Below are positions 1 through 5,828 of a stretch of DNA of 6,198 nt, piece after piece. The notes beneath the pieces are model-generated. The model was not told the DNA's origin, did not search any database, and worked only from the letters and a program-made list of their open reading frames with translations. Both the position numbers and the translations under genes were made by a program. Numbering within the stretch: the stretch's first letter is position 1; the number at the start of each line of letters is the position of its first letter. The stretch comes from an uncultured Prevotellaceae bacterium (GTDB taxonomy: Bacteria; Bacteroidota; Bacteroidia; Bacteroidales; Muribaculaceae), in the NCBI GenBank assembly GCA_937896015.1, contig CALBLR010000265.1, forward strand, positions 1 to 6,198. The letters run 5' to 3'.

Positions 1-1
1 A

Positions 2-1036
2 GCCTACACCGCCGCCGTGGCCGATACGCTGCTGCACAGCTACCGCATAGTGGCCATCAACGAAGGCGGGCGCAGCTTTCCCAGCGAGACGCTGTCGTAT
101 GGCCGCGTCGAGGGCTCCAAAGGCACCGTGATGGTGGTGAACGGCTTTACCCGCGTCAGCGGCCCCGACTGGGTCGACACTTGCGGCATAACGGGTTTCA
201 CCGATGAAATCGACCACGGCGTGCCATATATGAGCAACGCCAACTACATTGGCTCGCAATATGAGCTGAAGCGCTCCCGCCGCTGGCGCGACGACGACTC
301 GGGCGGGTGGGGAGCCTCGCGCGGCAACTGGGAGGGCCGCGTGGTGGCCGGCAACACGTTCGACTATCCGCGTGTGCACGGCGAGGCCATAATGCGCGCC
401 GGCTACAGCTTTGTGTCGAGCAGCGTGAAGGCAGTGGAAGACGGCACGGCGCGGCTTGGCCGCTATTGCGCAGTCGACCTGATAATGGGCAAGCAGAAGA
501 CTGTGCCCAACGGCCGCGGCGCCTATCCCGACCGCTACCCCGTGTTCACGCCGGCGCTGCGCCGCGCCGTTGAGGCCTATTGCAAGGGTGGCGGCAATGT
601 GCTGCTCTCGGGCTCCTATGTGGCCAGCGACGTCTTCGACCGCGCCGTGCCCGACAGTGCCGCCGTGCGCTTTGCCAGCCAGGTGCTGGGCTACCGCTGG
701 GGCACCGACCGTGCCAGCGTCACGGGCAAAGCCCATACTGTGGCCACAGTCTATCCAGAGATTCCGGCCGACCACCGCGTGGCTTTCAGCAACGAGCTCA
801 ACGACTCGGTGTATTGCGTTGAGTCGCCCGACGCCATCTACCGCGTGGACGACAGCGGAAGCATATTCCTGCGCTATTGCGAAAACGACAAGCCTGCCGG
901 CGTGGTGTGCAACCGCGGAACATACCGCACGGTGGTGATGGGTTTCCCGTTTGAAACCATCATCGACTGCGCCGACCGCTTCCGCCTGATGGACTATGCG
1001 CTGAAGTGTGCCACTGGGGCAAAGCCGGCCAAATAG
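2..1036 (+). CDS. 3' part of a secreted amidase/golvesin-family protein (left-edge partial)
   Basis: The frame is open from base 2 to the TAG at 1034-1036, giving 344 visible residues; the true start lies outside the window. A GTG at 17 is inside the frame and is not a credible start, because homology to the downstream gene runs through it. Visible residues 1 to about 35 are the last strands of a fibronectin-III-like domain (HSYRIVAINEGGRSFPSE). From about residue 41 (KGTVMVVNGFTRVSGPDW) to the end is a C-terminal alpha/beta domain. It aligns without large gaps to residues 704-1003 of the 1275-4286 product, at clearly more than half identity by eye. Shared blocks include VAGNTFDYP, YSF.S.SVKAVED, GKQK, FTPALR and GGGNVL.SG.YVA.D. 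The GGGNVLLSGSY turn (S203, G204, S205, Y206) resembles the nucleophile elbow of glutamine-amidotransferase-like folds, but has Tyr where Cys would sit, so that activity is unlikely. By paralogy the missing part should carry a signal peptide and an amidase-like domain; this is inference. A terminator follows the gene. Confidence 0.93.
   Translation, partial: AYTAAVADTLLHSYRIVAINEGGRSFPSETLSYGRVEGSKGTVMVVNGFTRVSGPDWVDTCGITGFTDEIDHGVPYMSNANYIGSQYELKRSRRWRDDDSGGWGASRGNWEGRVVAGNTFDYPRVHGEAIMRAGYSFVSSSVKAVEDGTARLGRYCAVDLIMGKQKTVPNGRGAYPDRYPVFTPALRRAVEAYCKGGGNVLLSGSYVASDVFDRAVPDSAAVRFASQVLGYRWGTDRASVTGKAHTVATVYPEIPADHRVAFSNELNDSVYCVESPDAIYRVDDSGSIFLRYCENDKPAGVVCNRGTYRTVVMGFPFETIIDCADRFRLMDYALKCATGAKPAK
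128..172 (+). repeat. Conserved 45-bp segment, copy 1 (paralog pair)
   Basis: This stretch encodes VMVVNGFTRVSGPDW and matches 3393-3437 at 43 of 45 bases. Both differences are synonymous third positions. It is the best nucleotide match I located between the two tandem paralogs, and could reflect strong selection or gene conversion. Confidence 0.8.
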
Positions 1037-1071
1037 CCGATTGCACAGCGTTTGTTGTGAAAACTCATAGG

Positions 1072-1099
1072 CGCGACCCTGCTTAGGGCCGCGTTTTTT
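1072..1099 (+). terminator. Rho-independent terminator after the first gene
   Basis: The left arm CGCGACCCT (1072-1080) and right arm AGGGCCGCG (1085-1093) form two 4-bp GC-rich helices separated by one A-C mismatch. The loop is GCTT (1081-1084), and six T residues follow at 1094-1099. The hairpin starts 35 bp after the TAG of the upstream gene. This is a classic intrinsic terminator and separates that gene's transcript from the next one. Confidence 0.85.
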
Positions 1100-1179
1100 C
1101 GTTGCAGTTGTCCGCGCCTTAACTGAAAAATGGTATCTGAACCTTAAAAAGTGTTCAATCGGCAAAAAAGGAATTGTTA

Positions 1180-1214
1180 TTGTTTTATTATGCAAAATGT
1201 TTGTGTTACCTTTG
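1180..1214 (+). promoter_or_regulatory. Bacteroidetes-type sigma-70 promoter for the amidase-like gene
   Basis: TACCTTTG at 1207-1214 is an exact match to the Bacteroidetes -7 consensus TAnnTTTG. The -33 element is weaker: TTGTTTT at 1180-1186 is the best candidate, with its last four T residues 20 bp before the -7 box and its TTG 24 bp before it. Transcription would start roughly at 1219-1222, giving a leader of about 55 nt before the ATG at 1275. The downstream genes follow closely without a terminator, so this promoter may serve all of them. Confidence 0.7.
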
Positions 1215-1219
1215 TCTGT

Positions 1220-1231
1220 GCATAGCTATGC
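1220..1231. promoter_or_regulatory. 12-bp palindrome at the expected transcription start
   Basis: GCATAGCTATGC is a perfect 12-bp dyad beginning 5 bp after the -7 box, where transcription should start. A half-copy (CTATG) follows directly at 1231-1235. A dyad here could be an operator for a dimeric regulator. It has no room for a loop, so it is a poor RNA hairpin. No regulator gene is visible in the window. Confidence 0.4.
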
Positions 1232-1257
1232 TATGAGGCGAAGTGAATTACTTGATT

Positions 1258-1276
1258 AACAATAACAATAAACAAT
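1258..1276 (+). promoter_or_regulatory. A-rich translation initiation region with AACAAT repeats
   Basis: AACAAT occurs at 1258-1263, 1264-1269 and 1271-1276, the last copy overlapping the ATG at 1275. There is no Shine-Dalgarno sequence, as is usual in Bacteroidetes, where A-rich unstructured leaders promote initiation. An in-frame TAA at 1269-1271, two codons upstream, fixes the ATG at 1275 as the earliest possible start. The same hexamer occurs just before the start of the last gene (5822-5827). Confidence 0.5.
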
Positions 1277-4200
1277 GGAAAAAAACAATAAGACTTTGGT
1301 AGCACTCGCGGTGGCTGGGCTGATAGGCGGCGGTGCCGCCACGGCGCAGACGTTCAGCGAGGCCCAATGCGCTAAGGTGCAGGAGGTGGTGGCCTCCAAC
1401 ATGCCCAAGAACATGGGCATTGGCAAACTGAAGACCAAAACCGTGGAACTGATTGGCGACACCATTGTGGTGGATCTGAGTGAAAACTTCGCCGATCTGC
1501 CTTTCACTCAAGAGAGCGTGTCGAAGCTCAAGACCGACATCAAGCAGGCTGTGGGCAACGGCTATGGCAACTGCAAGGTGAAGGTGACCATCGAAGGCAA
1601 CGACATCGACCGCTACTTCATCAATTTCGAGCCGGCCTACAAGCGCAGTCACAGCGCATTTGTCACCGACCTCAACCCCACCCGGCACTACAAGAAAGGC
1701 CTCGACGGCAACATCATAGCCGTCTGGCAGAGCCACGGCTGGTATTTCGAGCCGGCGCTCAACCGCTGGGAGTGGCAGCGTGCCCACATGTTTCAGACGG
1801 TGGAGGACATGTACACCCAAAGCTATGTGATTCCATTCCTCAACCCCATGCTCGAAAACGCCGGAGCCTATGTGTGGGATCCGCGCGACCGCGACATCAC
1901 ACCAGTTGAGGTGATTGTCGACGCCGACGGCGGCAACGCCCAGACGGGCTACCGCGACGACGCCTCGCGCTGGAAGCAGGGCACCGGCACCGGTTTCGCC
2001 TACAAGCGAGCCACCTACAAGGACTTCGAAAACCCATTCACCGAAGGCACCTACCGCCAGGCCGACGCCGTGCGCGAGGGTAAAAAGGCGTCGCTGGCAG
2101 CCTTCGATGCCAATATGCCAAAGGCCGGCCGCTATGCCGTGTATGTGAGCTACAAGACTCTGCCCAACAGCGTCAACGACGCCCTGATAACCATCAACAG
2201 CCTCGACGGCGAACGTCAAATGAAGGTCGACCAGACCATGGGCGGCGGCGTGTGGGTGTTCCTGGGCTACTACAATCTGGCCAAGGGCGTCAACAAAAAT
2301 GTGGTGACGGTGAGCAACGTGTCGAAGCAAAAAGGCGGCGTGGTGACCATCGACGCCGTGAAGATTGGCGGCGGCATGGGCAACATCGCACGCCGTCCTG
2401 CCGAACGCACTCCTGAGAATATGAAACTCGCCGGCAACGGCACAAAATACCTCCAGCAGCCTGGCGTGACCTACGACTACCAGACCAGCCGCCGCATGCG
2501 CTTCACCGAGGGCGCGCGCTACTTCCTGCAGTGGTCGGGCTTCCCCGACAGCGTGTATTCGCCCACTGGCGGCATCAACGACTACAACGACGACTACCGC
2601 AGCCGCGGCGAGTGGGTCAACTATCTGGCGGGCGGCTCGCAGGCGCTGCCAGGCCGCAAGGGCCTGAACCTGCCCGTCGACCTGTCGTTTGCCTTCCACA
2701 CCGATGCCGGCACCACAATGAACGACGACATCATAGGCTCGCTGGGCATCTACTGCACCAAGCAGAACGGCAAGAAGTTTGGCACCTATGCCAACGGCAC
2801 TCCGCGCGAACTGTCGCGCAACTTCACCAACCTTGTGGTAAGCGAGATTGTGAAAGACGTGCGCGCCAAGTTTGAGCCCAACTGGACACGCCGCGGCATG
2901 TGGGACGCCTCCTACTATGAGGCACGCGTGCCCGAAGTGCCCGCCATGCTGCTCGAGCTGCTCTCGCACCAGAACTTTGCTGACATGAAATATGGTCTCG
3001 ACCCCAACTTCCGCTTTGCCGTGAGCCGCGCCATCTACAAGGGCATGCTTAAGTTCATAGCCCAGCGCGACCACCGCGACTACGAGGTGCAGCCGCTGGC
3101 CGTCAACTCATTTGCAATCACGCAGGCCGCCGAGGGCAGCTACGTGCTTTCGTGGAAACCCACCCACGACGACCTCAGCGACAACGCCGACCCCAAGAAA
3201 TATGTGGTGCTCGAGCGTGTGGGCCTCGACAGCGGCTTCAAAGAGATTGCCGTGGTCAAGGAGCCGAAATATGTGGTCAACGTAAAAGACAACGAAATAC
3301 ACAGCTACCAGGTGGTGGCCATGAACGACGGCGGCCGCAGCTTCCCCAGCGAGGTGCTGTCGCTTGGCGTGGCCCCTGCCAGCAAGGGCACTGTGATGGT
3401 GGTGAACGGCTTCACCCGCGTCAGCGGTCCCGACTGGTTCGACTCTGGCGAAATGGCCGGTTTCGACGACGCCAAAGACCATGGCGTGCCCTACATACAG
3501 CAAATCAACTACATCGGCCCGCAATTTGAGTTCCGCCGCAAGCTGCCATGGCGCGACGACGACGCCAGCGGTTTCGGCGACAGCCGCTCCACCTACGAGA
3601 CTCAGACCGTGGCCGGCAACACATTCGACTATCCCAGTGTGCACGGCTCGGCCATAATGAAGGCCGGCTACTCGTTCATCTCCACCAGCGTGAAGGCTGT
3701 GGAAGACAGCGTGGTGCGCCTTGGCTCGTTTAAGACCGTCGACCTCATTCTGGGCAAACAAAAGGAAACCCTCAACGGCCGCGGCTACTACCCCAACCGC
3801 TACAAGGCATTCACTCCGGCCCTGCGCCACGCCATCGAGGCTTACACCCGCGGCGGCGGCAACGTGCTGGTGAGCGGCGCCTATGTGGCCACCGACATTT
3901 GGGACCGCGACTCGGTGAATGCCGATGAGGCGCGCTTTGCACAGCAGGTGCTTGGCTACACCTATCTCAAGGGGCAGGCTGCCGTCGACGGCGATGTCTA
4001 CACAGTGCCCAGCAAGTTCACAGCCATCGAGAGCGGCCGCGAGCTCAGCTTTGTGCAGAAGCTCAACGACAAAATTTATGCCGTGGAGTCGCCCGACGCC
4101 ATCACGGCCAGCGATGCTGGCGGTGCAACCATAATGCGCTACACCGAAAGCAACATTCCAGCCGCCATAGCGTCGCAGCGCAGCGGCTACCGCACGGTGG

Positions 4201-4286
4201 TGATGGGCTTCCCCATCGAGGTGGTCGACAACGAGGCCCAGCGCGACATGCTCATTGGCAATGCTCTGAAGTTTTTCAATGAGTAG
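1275..4286 (+). CDS. Secreted N-acetylmuramoyl-L-alanine amidase-like protein with inserted golvesin domain, FN3 and C-terminal alpha/beta domain
   Basis: The product has 1003 residues. Residues 1-24 form a signal peptide (K3/K6, hydrophobic 8-19, Ala-Thr-Ala then Q25); with no lipobox Cys, it is exported and not a lipoprotein. Residues 26-120 are a small alpha/beta domain, possibly GerM-like (weak). From about 125 an Amidase_3-like zinc hydrolase begins: SHG with H154, then E166, then the block FLNPMLENAGAYVWDPRDRD (188-207), which echoes the family's LE.AGA.V..TRD.D segment. Residues 210-365 are a golvesin/Xly-CBD-like beta domain inserted into it. The hydrolase resumes with AFHTDAG (H475, likely third zinc ligand) and VPAMLLELLSHQN (E561, likely catalytic). 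About 607-700 is FN3-like, and 704-1003 is the C-terminal alpha/beta domain shared with the upstream gene. The likely role is cleaving or binding peptidoglycan or another envelope glycan after export. Automated annotation may call such proteins 'xanthan lyase', probably because of the golvesin/Xly domain alone. There is no T9SS C-terminal signal that I recognise. Confidence 0.92.
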   Translation: MEKNNKTLVALAVAGLIGGGAATAQTFSEAQCAKVQEVVASNMPKNMGIGKLKTKTVELIGDTIVVDLSENFADLPFTQESVSKLKTDIKQAVGNGYGNCKVKVTIEGNDIDRYFINFEPAYKRSHSAFVTDLNPTRHYKKGLDGNIIAVWQSHGWYFEPALNRWEWQRAHMFQTVEDMYTQSYVIPFLNPMLENAGAYVWDPRDRDITPVEVIVDADGGNAQTGYRDDASRWKQGTGTGFAYKRATYKDFENPFTEGTYRQADAVREGKKASLAAFDANMPKAGRYAVYVSYKTLPNSVNDALITINSLDGERQMKVDQTMGGGVWVFLGYYNLAKGVNKNVVTVSNVSKQKGGVVTIDAVKIGGGMGNIARRPAERTPENMKLAGNGTKYLQQPGVTYDYQTSRRMRFTEGARYFLQWSGFPDSVYSPTGGINDYNDDYRSRGEWVNYLAGGSQALPGRKGLNLPVDLSFAFHTDAGTTMNDDIIGSLGIYCTKQNGKKFGTYANGTPRELSRNFTNLVVSEIVKDVRAKFEPNWTRRGMWDASYYEARVPEVPAMLLELLSHQNFADMKYGLDPNFRFAVSRAIYKGMLKFIAQRDHRDYEVQPLAVNSFAITQAAEGSYVLSWKPTHDDLSDNADPKKYVVLERVGLDSGFKEIAVVKEPKYVVNVKDNEIHSYQVVAMNDGGRSFPSEVLSLGVAPASKGTVMVVNGFTRVSGPDWFDSGEMAGFDDAKDHGVPYIQQINYIGPQFEFRRKLPWRDDDASGFGDSRSTYETQTVAGNTFDYPSVHGSAIMKAGYSFISTSVKAVEDSVVRLGSFKTVDLILGKQKETLNGRGYYPNRYKAFTPALRHAIEAYTRGGGNVLVSGAYVATDIWDRDSVNADEARFAQQVLGYTYLKGQAAVDGDVYTVPSKFTAIESGRELSFVQKLNDKIYAVESPDAITASDAGGATIMRYTESNIPAAIASQRSGYRTVVMGFPIEVVDNEAQRDMLIGNALKFFNE
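3393..3437 (+). repeat. Conserved 45-bp segment, copy 2 (paralog pair)
   Basis: This is the partner of 128-172 and lies at the start of the C-terminal domain of the complete amidase-like gene (residues 707-721). The two copies are direct repeats about 3.27 kb apart, so homologous recombination between them could delete or duplicate one gene's worth of DNA. Confidence 0.8.
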
Positions 4287-4331
4287 GTAATGTTGAAAGA
4301 TTAAGGTTTAAAGATTAATTTATATTTTAAG
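4287..4331 (+). other. 45-bp A/T-rich intergenic leader with a 9-bp direct repeat
   Basis: AAAGATTAA occurs at 4296-4304 and again at 4310-4318. There is no hairpin with a T tract, no TAnnTTTG box and no Shine-Dalgarno sequence, so the next gene is probably cotranscribed with the amidase-like gene. An in-frame TAA at 4302-4304 with no ATG before 4332 fixes the downstream start. Confidence 0.55.
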
Positions 4332-5798
4332 ATGATTAATGATAATAAAATAGACTGCTTTGTGCTTGCCGCCGGCAATGTGGCCGACACGGTGAGCGGT
4401 CTCAAGGCGTGCCCTGCCGTGAATAGCGTAACGCTGGTTGAGGCCGCCGGCTCTAAGGCCGATGTGCCTGGCTGCGGCAAACTCAGCGTCGACTCAATGC
4501 AAAGCACTGCTGCCGTCAAGGCCATAGCCGCTGCGGCAAAGGCTCCGCTCACGTTGCTCTACACCAAGCCCGATGTGCTGCAACTTGGCTATCAGGCCCT
4601 TGAGCGCATTGCGCTCATAGCCGCCGACTGCGGCGCCGGCATGCTCTATGCCGACCACTATCACCTGAAGGATGGTGTGAGGGCCAAGGCCCCTGTCATC
4701 GACTATCAGTTTGGCTCGCTGCGCGACGACTTCGACTTCGGTTCGGTGCTGGTGTTCAGCACCGACGCATTAAAGGAGAGCGCCTCGCGCATGACGGCCG
4801 ACTACAAGGCCGCCGGCCTCTACGACCTGCGTCTCAAGCTCAGCCAGAAGTATGCCGTTGAGCACATCAACGAGTACCTGTACACCGATGTGGAGCGCGA
4901 CACGCGCTCAAGCGGCCAAAAGATATATGACTATTGCGACCCGCGCAACAATGCCGTGCAGCTCGAAATGGAGGCTGCGTGCACCGACCACCTTAAGCAG
5001 ATAGGCGCCTATCTGGCCCCCACCGACTTCCGCGATGTGGACTTCGACAGCGAGGCGTTCGACGCCGAGGCCACGGTGGTGATACCCGTGCTCAACCGTG
5101 TGCGCGTGATTCGCGACGCCATTAAGTCGGTGCTCAGCCAGGAGGCCGACTTCAAGTTCAACTTGATTGTGGTCGACAACCACTCGACCGACGGCACCAG
5201 CGAGGCCATCGACGAGTTCAGCGCCGACCCGCGCCTCATCCACATCATTCCCGAGCGCACCGACCTGGGCATAGGCGGCTGCTGGAACGTGGCTGCCAAC
5301 GATCCGCGCTGCGGCAAGTTCATAATCGGCCTCGACAGCGACGACATCTATGCCACTCCGGCCACGCTGCGCACCATGGTGGCGCAGTTCTACCGCGAGA
5401 ATGCCGCCATGGTGTGCGGCACCTACAAGATGGTCGACGTCAAGCTCAACGAGATTCCGCCGGGCATCATCGACCACCACGAGTGGACGCCCGACAACGG
5501 CCGCAACAATGCCCTGCACGTCAACGGCTTCGGCGGCCCGCGCGCATTCTACACCCCCGTCTACCGCACGCTGCAGCTGCCCGACACCTGCTATGGCGAA
5601 GACTACGCCATGGGCTTGATGGTGTGCCGCAACTACCGCGTGGGGCGCGTCTACGACGTGATGACGCTGGCCCGCCGCTGGGACGACAACACCGATGCCA
5701 ATCTCGACATCAACAAAGAAAACGCCAACAACCTCTACAAGGACCGCATACGCACCTGGGAGGTGAAGGCCCGCATCCAAAAGAACAAAAACAAATAA
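4332..5798 (+). CDS. Two-domain glycosyltransferase (divergent GT-A domain plus canonical GT2)
   Basis: The 488-residue protein has no signal peptide or membrane segment, so it is cytoplasmic. The C-terminal half (about 246-488) is a clear GT2 domain. It shows VVIPVLNR (249-256), VVDNHSTDGT (280-289) whose D282 would contact the nucleotide, LDSDD (334-338) as the metal-binding DxD, GEDYAMGL (422-429) carrying the likely catalytic base, and RRWDDN (448-453). It should transfer a sugar from a nucleotide-sugar donor; donor and acceptor cannot be read. The N-terminal half (1 to about 228) looks like a second, divergent GT-A fold. YADHY (106-110) sits where a DxD would be, and LYDLRLKL (163-170) aligns with the ED motif region of the second domain. 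It may be a second active site or only a scaffold. The start is the first ATG after an in-frame stop. The gene lies 45 bp after the amidase-like gene and 30 bp before its own paralog. Confidence 0.93.
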   Translation: MINDNKIDCFVLAAGNVADTVSGLKACPAVNSVTLVEAAGSKADVPGCGKLSVDSMQSTAAVKAIAAAAKAPLTLLYTKPDVLQLGYQALERIALIAADCGAGMLYADHYHLKDGVRAKAPVIDYQFGSLRDDFDFGSVLVFSTDALKESASRMTADYKAAGLYDLRLKLSQKYAVEHINEYLYTDVERDTRSSGQKIYDYCDPRNNAVQLEMEAACTDHLKQIGAYLAPTDFRDVDFDSEAFDAEATVVIPVLNRVRVIRDAIKSVLSQEADFKFNLIVVDNHSTDGTSEAIDEFSADPRLIHIIPERTDLGIGGCWNVAANDPRCGKFIIGLDSDDIYATPATLRTMVAQFYRENAAMVCGTYKMVDVKLNEIPPGIIDHHEWTPDNGRNNALHVNGFGGPRAFYTPVYRTLQLPDTCYGEDYAMGLMVCRNYRVGRVYDVMTLARRWDDNTDANLDINKENANNLYKDRIRTWEVKARIQKNKNK

Positions 5799-5828
5799 AA
5801 ATATTCACAATTACTAAACTAAACAATC
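5799..5828 (+). other. 30-bp A/T-rich spacer and translation leader
   Basis: No promoter box or terminator is visible between the two glycosyltransferase genes. AACAAT at 5822-5827 repeats the hexamer found before the amidase-like gene. An in-frame TAA at 5820-5822 makes the ATG at 5829 the only available start. Cotranscription with the preceding gene is the simplest reading. Confidence 0.55.

Larger units (their letters stand above)
1173..1269. repeat. 12-bp perfect inverted repeat flanking the promoter
   Basis: ATTGTTATTGTT at 1173-1184 and its exact reverse complement AACAATAACAAT at 1258-1269 enclose 73 bp containing the -7 box. The left arm overlaps the presumed -33 region. The right arm ends 5 bp before the start codon. 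Each arm is a doubled hexamer (ATTGTT twice), so low complexity could explain the match. Promoters flanked by inverted repeats are the substrate of invertase-driven phase variation in Bacteroidales, which makes the arrangement notable. The repeat is directly seen; inversion is only a hypothesis. Confidence 0.5.

Noticed and set aside
17..19. GTG as the start codon of the first gene
   Set aside because: The frame is open upstream to the window edge, and the FN3-like homology to the second paralog continues across this codon, so the gene begins outside the window.
1037..1274. Small gene or regulatory RNA in the intergenic region
   Set aside because: The frames there are very short (for example the ATG at 1130 stops after five codons), and the terminator, promoter and leader account for the recognisable signals. 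No riboswitch-like structure was recognised.
1248..3074. 608-codon open frame on the minus strand, antisense to the amidase-like gene
   Set aside because: It is a shadow of biased GC-rich third positions on the + strand. The product is a low-complexity run of Val, Ala, His and Gly with no recognisable domain, and the + strand frame is clearly the real gene.
3108..3830. 240-codon minus-strand open frame
   Set aside because: It lies antisense to a region conserved in the upstream paralog in the + frame, and its translation has no recognisable features.
4296..4318. AAAGATTAA direct repeat as an operator or attachment site
   Set aside because: It is a short A/T-only-like repeat in an A/T-rich spacer with no other supporting signal; chance is the simpler explanation.
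4908..5780. 290-codon minus-strand open frame over the GT2 domain
   Set aside because: Same composition artefact: Val/Ala/His-rich, no motif, fully inside a gene with intact GT2 motifs on the + strand.
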